Assembly: GCA_024695725.1 (NCBI GenBank)
Contig: JAILHQ010000137.1
Coordinates: forward strand, 1-48,073
DNA: 48,073 nucleotides
Source of the DNA: Cyanobacteria bacterium RUI128
GTDB taxonomy: Bacteria; Cyanobacteriota; Vampirovibrionia; Gastranaerophilales; Gastranaerophilaceae
Direction: 5' to 3'
The notes under the pieces were generated by a model. It had not been told where the DNA came from, ran no database searches, and worked only from the letters and a program-made list of their open reading frames with translations. This document shows, in pieces, positions 41,019 to 48,073 of this stretch (position 1 is its first letter; each line of letters begins with the position of its first letter). The translations under genes were made by a program, and so were the position numbers.

Positions 41019-44000
41019 ATGCCAAAGAATACAATAACTGTAGACGGTAACTACGCTGCAGCGCACGTTGCGTATGCATTAAGTGAAGTTTCCGCAATCT
41101 ACCCTATCACTCCTTCATCAACAATGGGTGAATGGATTGATGAATGGGCATCACAAGGAAAGAAAAATATTTGGGGAAAAGAAGTAAGAGTTGCTGAAAT
41201 GCAATCAGAAGCTGGTGCAGCAGGTGCTGTTCATGGTTCACTTGCAGCAGGTTCTTTAACTTCTACATACACAGCATCACAAGGTTTATTGCTTATGATA
41301 CCTGTAATGCACAAAGTAGCAGGGGAAATGCTCCCTCACGTTATTCACGTATCTGCTCGTGCATTGGCAGCTCAGTCATTAGCAATCTTCGGTGACCATA
41401 CAGACGTTATGGGTTGCCGTAATACAGGTTATGCAATGCTTGCTGCTAACTCTGTTCAGGAAGAAATGGATATGGCTTTAGTTGCACACCTCGCAACTTA
41501 CAAAGCCAAAGTTCCTTTCTTGCAATTCTTTGACGGGTTCAGAACTTCTCACGAAATACATAAAATTGAAGAAATATCTTACGAAGATATTAAATCATTA
41601 GTTGAACCTAAGTACATTGAAGAATTCAGAGCAAGAGCATTAAGACCTGAAGCTCCTGTTTGTAAGGTTGGTGCACAAAATACCGACGTTTACTTCCAGG
41701 GTCGTGAAACAGTTAACAAATACTACGATGCAGTACCTGATATCGTTCAAGAATACATGGATAAGGTTGCTAAGATTACTGGCCGTCAATATCATCCGTT
41801 TGATTATGTCGGTGCTCCTGATGCAACTGATGTAATTGTTGCTATCGGTTCAGGTTGTGAAACTATCGAAGAAACAATTAACTACTTAAATGCTAACCGT
41901 GGTACTAAGTACGGTTTAGTTAAGGTTAGATTATACAGACCGTTTGATGTTAAGAGATTCAACGAAGCACTTCCTTCATCAGTTAAGAGAGTTGCCGTTC
42001 TTGACAGAACAAAAGAACCTGGTTCTATCGGTGAACCGTTATACCTGGATGTTGTTGCAGCATTAGCAGGCAAAGATATCAGAGTTATCGGCGGTCGTTA
42101 CGGTTTATCATCAAAAGAATTTACACCATCAATGGTATTGGCTATTTACAAACATTCAGAAGCAAACGGCTTCCACGGTTTCACAGTCGGTATCGAAGAT
42201 GACGTAACTCATAAATCATTAAAGATTGACGAGCAAATCGTTACAGAACCTGCAGGTACAACAAACTGTATGTTCTGGGGCTTGGGGTCTGACGGTACCG
42301 TTGGTGCTAACAAAAACTCAATCAAGATTATCGGTCAATACACAGATAAAGATGCTCAGGCATACTTTGCCTATGACTCTAAAAAATCATTTGGTGTAAC
42401 CGTTTCTCACCTAAGATTCGGCGATCAGCAAATCAAATCAACATATTTGATTACTGCTCCGGATTTTGTATCTTGCTCAGCTCACGCTTATATCGGAAGA
42501 TATGACCTGCTGAAGGGTATTAAAGAAGGCGGTACATTCCTGCTTAACTCTCCTTGGTCTAAGGAAGAAGCATTCTCACACTTAACAAGAGATATGCAGG
42601 AAACCATTATCAATAAGAAGGTTAAATTCTACAACGTAAACGCTGAAGAATTGATTAAACAACAACCTGGCTTACGCGGTAAGGGTGCTAACACAGTTAT
42701 GATGGTAGCATACTTCAAAGTTTCAGGTATCATACCGTTTGAACAAGCTTTAGAAGGTATGAAGGCTATGACAACTAAGACCTTCAAGAAGAAAGGTGAT
42801 GACGTTGTTAACATGAACCTCGCACTTATCGATGCAGCTGTTGACGCCACAGAAGAAGTTGTTGTTCCATCATCATTAGACGGTGTAACACACGCAGAAG
42901 AAATTAAGTTAATTTCTGACGATGCTGATGATTTCGCTAAGAAAATCATTGAACCATCTATGAGACAAAAAGGTGATGATATCCCTGTTTCAGCAATGTC
43001 TGTTGACGGTGTTATCCCTACAGGTACAGCTTGTTTGGAAAAACGTGGTATCGCACCTAGAGTTCCTCACTGGAACGCAGAAACTTGTGCACAATGTGGT
43101 GTTTGTGCGTCAGCTTGTCCTCACGCTGCAATCAGAACGAAGTTGGCAGAAAAGGATAGCTTAAGTAATGCACCTGCATCTTTCAACACGGTTGATGCTA
43201 AGCCAAACGCTAACGGTGAACAATTCAAAGTTCAAGTTTACTGCGAAGATTGTACGGGCTGCGGCGTATGTTTAGACCAATGTCCGATGAACAAAGTTCC
43301 AGGCAAGGAAGCACTTACTTGGTCAACTATCGAAAAAGAAGTTGAAGCAGGCGAGTTAGTAAATGAAAAATACTTTGATGAGTTACCTGATAACGTAATG
43401 GGTAAAAATACAACTAAGACACTTAAGGGCGCAATGCTCAGAAAACCTTTATTCGAGTTCTCAGGCGCTTGTGCAGGTTGTGGTGAAACACCTTACGTTA
43501 AACTCGTATCTCAATTATTCGGTGAAAACGCTATTGTTGCAAACGCAACAGGTTGTTCATCAATCTACTCAGGTACATTCCCTACAATTCCTTACACAAC
43601 TACTAAGGAAGGTAGAGGTCCTGCTTGGGCTAACTCATTATTCGAAGACAACGCAGAGTTTGGTTTCGGTATGAGATTAGCAGTAGATGCAAACAGATCA
43701 ACTTTAAGAACTTACGTTGAAAAAGCTCTTGAAAATCCTGATGCACCTGCAGAAATGAAGGAAGCACTTCAAGCAACTCTCGAACACTGGGATAATTCAA
43801 AAACTCCGGAAGCACTGGCTGCTCAAAACAGAGTAAAAGAATTATTAGCTAAGAAAGACGATTGCGGATGCGAAGTTTGCGCTAAGATTAAGGAACTTCA
43901 GGACTACTTCACTGACAAGTCTGTATGGATTATCGGTGGTGACGGTTGGGCTAACGATATCGGCTACGGCGGTATTGACCACGTTCTCGCACAGAACAAG

Positions 44001-44552
44001 AATGTTAATATCCTCGTTCTCGATACAGAAGTTTACTCAAACACAGGCGGTCAGGCTTCTAAATCAACACCTACCGGTGCTGTTGCGAAGTTTGCTACAG
44101 GCGGTAAACCGACATATAAGAAGAACATGGGCTTAATGAGTATGTCTTACGGTTATGTTTATGTTGCATCAGTTGCACTCGGTGCAGACAGAAACCAAAC
44201 TCTCAAGGCATTCCAGGAAGCTGAAGCTTATGACGGACCATCTATCATATTTGCTTATGCTCCTTGTATCGCTCACGGTATCGATATGTCTAAGACCCAA
44301 ACTGAACAAAAGAGAGCTGTTGAAGCAGGTTACTTCCCGCTTTACAGATACAATCCGTCTCTTGAACAACCGTTCAGCTGGGATGCTAAAGACCCTAAGG
44401 GTGCTTACCAAGACTTTATCAGATCTGAAGGTCGTTATAAGTCCTTGTTAAAGACTAACCCTAACGAAGCTGAAGCATTGTACGCACAGGCTGAAGCTGA
44501 TGCTGCTAAACGTATGGAAATGTACAAGGCAGTCGGCGAATTAGTACGTTAA
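41019..44552 (+). CDS. nifJ: Pyruvate:ferredoxin (flavodoxin) oxidoreductase
   Basis: PFOR oxidises pyruvate to acetyl-CoA and CO2 with reduction of ferredoxin, the main carbon entry of strict anaerobes. The start is placed at ATG 41019 behind AAGGAGGG (41006-41013), giving a 1177-residue single-chain homodimeric-type enzyme; an in-frame GTG at 40989 is less likely. Domain I starts TVDGNYAAAHVAYALSE. Two 4Fe-4S sites are seen in CAQCGVCASACPHA and CEDCTGCGVCLDQCP. The third cluster and TPP region is CAGCGETPYVK and the GDGWANDIGYGGIDH stretch. It is monocistronic with strong signals, as expected for an abundant enzyme. Confidence 0.97.
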   Translation: MPKNTITVDGNYAAAHVAYALSEVSAIYPITPSSTMGEWIDEWASQGKKNIWGKEVRVAEMQSEAGAAGAVHGSLAAGSLTSTYTASQGLLLMIPVMHKVAGEMLPHVIHVSARALAAQSLAIFGDHTDVMGCRNTGYAMLAANSVQEEMDMALVAHLATYKAKVPFLQFFDGFRTSHEIHKIEEISYEDIKSLVEPKYIEEFRARALRPEAPVCKVGAQNTDVYFQGRETVNKYYDAVPDIVQEYMDKVAKITGRQYHPFDYVGAPDATDVIVAIGSGCETIEETINYLNANRGTKYGLVKVRLYRPFDVKRFNEALPSSVKRVAVLDRTKEPGSIGEPLYLDVVAALAGKDIRVIGGRYGLSSKEFTPSMVLAIYKHSEANGFHGFTVGIEDDVTHKSLKIDEQIVTEPAGTTNCMFWGLGSDGTVGANKNSIKIIGQYTDKDAQAYFAYDSKKSFGVTVSHLRFGDQQIKSTYLITAPDFVSCSAHAYIGRYDLLKGIKEGGTFLLNSPWSKEEAFSHLTRDMQETIINKKVKFYNVNAEELIKQQPGLRGKGANTVMMVAYFKVSGIIPFEQALEGMKAMTTKTFKKKGDDVVNMNLALIDAAVDATEEVVVPSSLDGVTHAEEIKLISDDADDFAKKIIEPSMRQKGDDIPVSAMSVDGVIPTGTACLEKRGIAPRVPHWNAETCAQCGVCASACPHAAIRTKLAEKDSLSNAPASFNTVDAKPNANGEQFKVQVYCEDCTGCGVCLDQCPMNKVPGKEALTWSTIEKEVEAGELVNEKYFDELPDNVMGKNTTKTLKGAMLRKPLFEFSGACAGCGETPYVKLVSQLFGENAIVANATGCSSIYSGTFPTIPYTTTKEGRGPAWANSLFEDNAEFGFGMRLAVDANRSTLRTYVEKALENPDAPAEMKEALQATLEHWDNSKTPEALAAQNRVKELLAKKDDCGCEVCAKIKELQDYFTDKSVWIIGGDGWANDIGYGGIDHVLAQNKNVNILVLDTEVYSNTGGQASKSTPTGAVAKFATGGKPTYKKNMGLMSMSYGYVYVASVALGADRNQTLKAFQEAEAYDGPSIIFAYAPCIAHGIDMSKTQTEQKRAVEAGYFPLYRYNPSLEQPFSWDAKDPKGAYQDFIRSEGRYKSLLKTNPNEAEALYAQAEADAAKRMEMYKAVGELVR

Positions 44553-44574
44553 TAACGGGTTTATTACATATACA

Positions 44575-44612
44575 AAAACAACGGATATGAAATTCATATC
44601 CGTTGTTTTATT
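44575..44612. terminator. Bidirectional terminator after PFOR
   Basis: Near-perfect arms of up to 17 nt (44575-44591 and 44593-44609, core ACAACGGATATG/CATATCCGTTGT), with T runs on both strands. It also ends the convergent 44622 gene. Confidence 0.85.
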
Positions 44613-44621
44613 TTATAAATA

Positions 44622-45359
44622 CTAAGATATTACATCATTTACAAATCTTGATAATTTTTTATAAGCAGTTAACAAAAAATTTTTCGATCGGGCACATTCA
44701 GGATCAATAAGATATACATTTTCATCCGTTGCAAGTCCGAACTGGTTTGCCCTGAGATTACCCGGCCCAATTCCGTCACAAAGCCTATACCCTTTAGATT
44801 TAATCAAGTTTATTACGCCTTTTATCTTATCTTCAGGTACATTATTAGAAGATACTTTTTCCTCTACATAGTAATAGTAATTGCTTTTGGGAACAATTCT
44901 GCCGCCTTCTATTATCGGCAAATCAAAATCTTCGACTTTTCTGCCAAGAAAATGATCCCCTTTCGTGATTTTAAGAACTTTACCGTCTTCCCTTTCAAAC
45001 ACAAAGGCCTGTCTTCCAAAATCAATCATACCGGTAACCCTTGTATCTCTTAATGTAGTATTAGTTTCAAGCTCATTCTGAATATTTGATATTGTCTTTT
45101 GCGGATAACGCTTAAAGCAGGAAAATTCTTCCTGCATATACTTATCATTTTTAATTATTTTAAATGCATTTTTAAGTGTGGTCGGAACTTCAAATAAAAT
45201 AGCCTTCCTTCGCCAGTCACTTCCGTGTCTGTCATACAGATATCTGTATTTGCTTGTAAATAAAACGGAATCACAATTCATTGGCGAAGTTTTGCTATAA
45301 GCACTTTGCCTAGGAACGTACTGCATATTTGGTCTGTATTGGTTGATAGAAATTTCCAT
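44622..45359 (-). CDS. Hypothetical protein with kinase-like features
   Basis: The 245-residue protein has a region (about 108-222) that can be laid on the kinase fold. GRQAFVFE (115-122) resembles the Gly-rich loop strand, VLK (128-130) a nucleotide-binding Lys, YYVEEKV (163-169) the hinge, CDGIGPGN (194-201) a catalytic-loop D and N, and YLIDPE (216-221) a DFG-like metal site. The spacing is unusual, so it may be an atypical kinase or a pseudokinase. The N-terminus (SVLFTSKYRYLY, 31-42) is reminiscent of the tag seen in other proteins of the window. No Shine-Dalgarno is visible before ATG 45359. Function unknown. Confidence 0.6.
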   Translation of the reverse strand: MEISINQYRPNMQYVPRQSAYSKTSPMNCDSVLFTSKYRYLYDRHGSDWRRKAILFEVPTTLKNAFKIIKNDKYMQEEFSCFKRYPQKTISNIQNELETNTTLRDTRVTGMIDFGRQAFVFEREDGKVLKITKGDHFLGRKVEDFDLPIIEGGRIVPKSNYYYYVEEKVSSNNVPEDKIKGVINLIKSKGYRLCDGIGPGNLRANQFGLATDENVYLIDPECARSKNFLLTAYKKLSRFVNDVIS

Positions 45360-45435
45360 AGTAAATTTACGTTATTCAGAATATTTAACGCACCTAAAAA
45401 ATAATTTTGACATACTATGACGGGATAAATTATAT

Positions 45436-45507
45436 CGGCGGTAACGGGAATTGAACCCGTGTTTGGAGAATGAGAATCTCCCGTCCTAACCACTAGACGA
45501 TACCGCT
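45436..45507 (-). tRNA. tRNA-Glu (anticodon CTC)
   Basis: The 72-nt minus-strand sequence folds into a cloverleaf: acceptor AGCGGTA/TACCGCC, D arm GTCT...AGGAC, anticodon stem GGAGA/TCTCC with loop TTCTCAT (anticodon CTC), T arm ACGGG-TTCAATT-CCCGT, discriminator G. The D arm and TC at 8-9 match tRNA-Glu. CCA is not encoded. The first acceptor pair is A-C, a mismatch. A TATAAT promoter lies 19 nt upstream. Confidence 0.92.
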
Positions 45508-45525
45508 ATTTAACTTTGTACAATT

Positions 45526-45554
45526 ATTATATCTCAAAAATTTTTAATATTAAA
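45526..45554 (-). promoter_or_regulatory. tRNA-Glu promoter
   Basis: Minus strand TTTAAT (45554-45549), 17 bp and TATAAT (45531-45526). Confidence 0.55.
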
Positions 45555-45572
45555 CTAATTCTTTGCGCAATA

Positions 45573-47285
45573 TTATGTATCAAAAATATCAATAAATTTG
45601 AATGCATTAACATCAAAAACCCCTTTATCAGTTATTTTCAAATCCGGAATAACCGACAAGGAAATGAACGCCATAGACATGAACGGGTCTTCAAGTGTAC
45701 AACCGATTTGACTGACACCATCCTTAAGTTCTTTACATCCTTCTAAAACCGCCTCAAACGGCATATCTGACATCAACCCTGCAATAGGTAACGGTAATAT
45801 AGAAATAACTTTCCCGTTATTTACAACAACCTTACCGCCCTGTTTCTTAACAAGTTCTATTGCGGCCATCTTCATATCAGCATCATTTGTTCCTATTACT
45901 ATCATGTTATGAGAATCGTGAGCGACAGTAGATGCTATCGCACCGGATTTCAGACCAAAGCCTTTAATAAACCCTTTTCCGATATTTCCTGTTGCTCTGT
46001 GGCGCTCGAACACCATTATTTTCAAAATATCATTCTCTGTATCCGATTCTGCAAAACCGTTCACTATTTTGAGTTTTGATATTATTTCCTTTGTCAAAAG
46101 AGTTCCCGGCACAATTTCTATAACTTTTGCAGTATCAGATTTAGCAGGAATCTTGAAATCATCATCCTCTATCCATTTTACGTTCACTGAGCCTCTCAGT
46201 TTCGGTACTTCTTTATTATCTACATCAATAACTAATTGCCCGTCTTTTGCAACAATTTCACCGCTTTTAATGACAAGTTTTGGCTTAAAATCTTTAAGGT
46301 TGTCAAAGACTAACAAATGCGCTTTGTAACCCGGAGCAACAGCACCTAAATCAGTCAAACCGAAATATTCTGCAGGATTGAGTGATGCAACTTTAATAGC
46401 TCTAATCGGGTCAACCCCTGCTTCAACACACTGACGCACCATATCATTAATATGCCCCTTTAAATCAGTAGGGTGTCTGTCATCCGTAACAAAAATACAT
46501 CGCCTTGTATTCTTACCCTTCAAAACAGGTATAAGCGGCTGCAAATCTTTTGCAGCGGAGCCTTCTCTAATCATAACGTACATACCTAAACCGAGTTTTT
46601 CATTAGCTTCATCGATTACGGTGCATTCGTGATCGGACATCACACCTGCTGCGACATACCCGCAAAGATCTTTACCGGTAAGCCCAGGTGCGTGACCGTC
46701 AATCTTTTTATGTTTTGCCTGCCCCAGTTGTATTTTAGACATAACTGTTTTGTCACAATTTAGTACACCCGGGAAGTTCATCATTTCAGCAAGACCTAAT
46801 ACAGACTCATCATCCATCAATAAAGATAGGTCATAACTTGCAAGCTCAAACCCTGATGTTTCGGAATCAGTAGCAGGGACACAAGTCGGAAGCATAATAT
46901 AAACCTGTAAAGGCAGGTCTTTACATGCTTCTCTCATAAAACTTATTCCATGAAGCCCGAACACATTAGCTATTTCGTGAGGATCAGCAATTACTGTAAC
47001 AGTACCTTCCGGAACAACAGCTTTTGCAAACTCTTTGGGAACACACATTGAACTTTCTATATGCACGTGTCCGTCAATAAAGGCAGGTGTAACGTAGGCA
47101 CCATTAACATCAATTTCTTTATTACCTACATAATCACTGCCTATTCCGGCAATTTTTCCGTCATATATCGCAATATCGGTCTTCTGGATCTCGTCACTAA
47201 AAACGTTTACAATATTGGCATTTTTAATGACCAAATCTGCTTTTTCTTCACCCCGTGCAACTCTTATGAGCTTTTCTATATTCAT
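45573..47285 (-). CDS. ade: Adenine deaminase
   Basis: The enzyme converts adenine to hypoxanthine and ammonia for purine salvage. The 570-residue amidohydrolase has FIDGHVHIESSM (metal-binding HxH), HAPGLTG, VMSDHECT and FVTDDRHP in the barrel, then the C-terminal Ade domain with VAHDSHNMIVIGTN and PLPIAGLMSD. Length fits the family. It has its own TTGGAT-N18-TATAAT promoter. Confidence 0.95.
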   Translation of the reverse strand: MNIEKLIRVARGEEKADLVIKNANIVNVFSDEIQKTDIAIYDGKIAGIGSDYVGNKEIDVNGAYVTPAFIDGHVHIESSMCVPKEFAKAVVPEGTVTVIADPHEIANVFGLHGISFMREACKDLPLQVYIMLPTCVPATDSETSGFELASYDLSLLMDDESVLGLAEMMNFPGVLNCDKTVMSKIQLGQAKHKKIDGHAPGLTGKDLCGYVAAGVMSDHECTVIDEANEKLGLGMYVMIREGSAAKDLQPLIPVLKGKNTRRCIFVTDDRHPTDLKGHINDMVRQCVEAGVDPIRAIKVASLNPAEYFGLTDLGAVAPGYKAHLLVFDNLKDFKPKLVIKSGEIVAKDGQLVIDVDNKEVPKLRGSVNVKWIEDDDFKIPAKSDTAKVIEIVPGTLLTKEIISKLKIVNGFAESDTENDILKIMVFERHRATGNIGKGFIKGFGLKSGAIASTVAHDSHNMIVIGTNDADMKMAAIELVKKQGGKVVVNNGKVISILPLPIAGLMSDMPFEAVLEGCKELKDGVSQIGCTLEDPFMSMAFISLSVIPDLKITDKGVFDVNAFKFIDIFDT

Positions 47286-47328
47286 AATTCATCCCTTAAA
47301 AATTTTTCAAATAAACAGTTCTCTGGCT

Positions 47329-47358
47329 ATTATATCAAATTTAATACGGTATATCCAA
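47329..47358 (-). promoter_or_regulatory. ade promoter
   Basis: Minus strand TTGGAT (47358-47353), 18 bp and TATAAT (47334-47329). Confidence 0.5.
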
Positions 47359-47368
47359 ACTCTTAATA

Positions 47369-47596
47369 TTAAAGTCTGACGATTCTGGACAAAGAGTCTG
47401 CATTGACGACATTAGTTACAGGGAAATGCTTAATCGGCGCGACATAAAGATTACTTTTAGGTGTAACCATTCGAACAAAGGTGCCGTCCTTCGGATTAAT
47501 ATTTTTGTTAACGGAAGGGCCTGAATTGTTTCCGTTGCCGACAATAGCCGACACAGCAGTAAGAACACTAACAATAATTGGTAAAAGCCGTTTCAT
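47369..47596 (-). CDS. Tiny exported protein
   Basis: The start is placed at ATG 47596, which gives a 75-residue protein with a signal-like segment MKRLLPIIVSVLTAVSAIVG; the longer frame from 47641 adds a poor leader. After the segment comes an Asn/Gly-rich stretch and a short mixed tail. AAGG lies about 12 nt upstream, further than usual. No family is recognised. It lies just upstream of ade on the same strand. Confidence 0.5.
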   Translation of the reverse strand: MKRLLPIIVSVLTAVSAIVGNGNNSGPSVNKNINPKDGTFVRMVTPKSNLYVAPIKHFPVTNVVNADSLSRIVRL

Positions 47597-47683
47597 ACTA
47601 AAAATAATACACCTTAATAGTATTTTTTTTTGCAGATACACACAATTTGGTTACAAATATTTACAGACAACCGTATTTAGTAC

Positions 47684-47711
47684 TTGCATATAAAAATTGA
47701 TATATTATACT
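47684..47711 (+). promoter_or_regulatory. rpmI-rplT promoter
   Basis: TTGCAT (47684-47689), 16 bp and TATACT (47706-47711), predicting a leader of about 59 nt before rpmI. infC is not upstream, so the operon is the short rpmI-rplT form here. Confidence 0.5.
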
Positions 47712-47776
47712 AAACATAGTCGGAGTATAGTGCGTTGGTATGCCTTGCCCGAATTAAACAGAAAAGGAGAATTAAA

Positions 47777-47986
47777 ATGCCAAAAATGAAAACACACAAA
47801 TCTGCTGCAAAGAGATATAAAATCACTGCAACAGGTAAAATCACAAGAAGACATGCAGGTATCGGACACTTGCTTCAACACAAATCCGAATCAAGAAAAC
47901 GTAAAATCTTCAGCGATATCGAAATCGCTAAAGGAAACGTAGACTTGGTTTCTAAAGAGTTACCATACAAGAAGTATTCAAGATAG
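47777..47986 (+). CDS. rpmI: 50S ribosomal protein L35
   Basis: The 69-residue basic protein starts MPKMKTHKSAAKRYKITATG at ATG 47777, 7 nt after AAGGAG, and has the L35 signature and length. In-frame upstream ATG 47735 lies in the leader and is rejected. It is followed by rplT after 12 nt. Confidence 0.96.
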   Translation: MPKMKTHKSAAKRYKITATGKITRRHAGIGHLLQHKSESRKRKIFSDIEIAKGNVDLVSKELPYKKYSR

Positions 47987-47998
47987 GAGTGTTGAACA

Positions 47999-48073
47999 AT
48001 GAGAGTAAAACGTGGAAATGTATGTCGCAACAGACACAAAAAAATATTAAAGTTAGCTAAAGGTTTTAAGGGC
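47999..48073 (+). CDS. rplT: 50S ribosomal protein L20 (partial, start only)
   Basis: ATG 47999 opens MRVKRGNVCRNRHKKILKLA, the N-terminus of L20, which nucleates 50S assembly. The frame runs off the window after 25 codons. AGGAG at 47985-47989 overlaps the rpmI stop. Confidence 0.93.
   Translation, partial: MRVKRGNVCRNRHKKILKLAKGFKG

Noticed and set aside
42629..42949. A 106-residue minus-strand ORF inside PFOR
   Set aside because: It is fully antisense to a conserved PFOR domain and has the Ser/Ile/Phe-rich shadow composition.
1..48073. CRISPR arrays, insertion sequences, prophage or toxin-antitoxin modules
   Set aside because: No regularly spaced repeats, transposase, integrase, phage structural gene or recognisable toxin pair was seen on either strand.

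Overview
The window is AT-rich, densely coded bacterial DNA. Several signs point to a strictly anaerobic, gut-type member of the non-photosynthetic sister lineage of Cyanobacteria (Vampirovibrionia/Melainabacteria, order Gastranaerophilales). These are a full-length pyruvate:ferredoxin oxidoreductase, a MEP-pathway dxr, an Mla/TGD-like lipid transport ABC system that implies an outer membrane, an RNase E/G, and several otherwise unrelated proteins with a short N-terminal 'IQN..P' / 'SFKG' type tag. The taxonomic call is inference from gene content and style; no ribosomal RNA is present to settle it.

Layout. 1-288: two divergent paralogues (the left one cut by the window edge) that start with the same peptide and share a mirrored promoter region with helically phased TTACAT boxes. 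1912-7406 (minus): an exported-protein operon (TPR protein, GHL10-type glycoside hydrolase, M20 peptidase, phospholipase D-like protein). 7532-9288: dxr-ruvA. 9368-11074: 5'-nucleotidase family protein. 11199-12956 (minus): rimP-nusA behind a terminator-like leader hairpin. 13310-17388: small lineage-type proteins (HExxH protein, DUF4145-like membrane protein, two SFKG-type proteins, a coiled-coil protein) plus mazG. 17628-20639: metK and an orphan AAA+ ATPase. 20719-25076: YhcH-family protein, an SH3-like exported protein, pheT and the YfiH/PgeF laccase-domain protein.

25119-31645 (minus) is one long run, pyrH-frr-cdsA-rnc-rpe-mlaE-mlaF-mlaD, joining translation, RNA processing and phospholipid synthesis and transport. 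31646-32183 is the largest gap. It holds a candidate small transcription unit (promoter, Shine-Dalgarno, 28-codon ORF, terminator) and a long dyad. 32184-35390 is a four-gene cassette (HAD phosphatase, LicC-like nucleotidyltransferase, methyltransferase, CDP-glycerol glycerophosphotransferase-like enzyme) that looks like a route for making, methylating and transferring a nucleotide-activated phospho-headgroup to a surface polymer. 35480-40444 holds the TIGR03960/DUF2344 radical SAM protein with RNase E/G. 40505-40860 is a 102-residue orphan behind a leader peptide/hairpin arrangement like that of translational attenuators. 41019-44552 is nifJ/PFOR. 44622-48073 holds a kinase-like orphan, tRNA-Glu(CTC), adenine deaminase, a tiny exported protein, rpmI and the start of rplT.

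The most interesting signals are regulatory or orphan: the leader-peptide-gated gene at 40498-40860, the small transcription unit at 31745-31984, the rimP-nusA attenuator, the phased dyad at 121-169, repeated leaderless promoter geometry (dxr, mlaE, pgeF), the metK leader ORF, the N-terminal tag shared by unrelated proteins, and the four-gene headgroup cassette. No CRISPR array, insertion sequence, prophage or recognisable defence system was seen.
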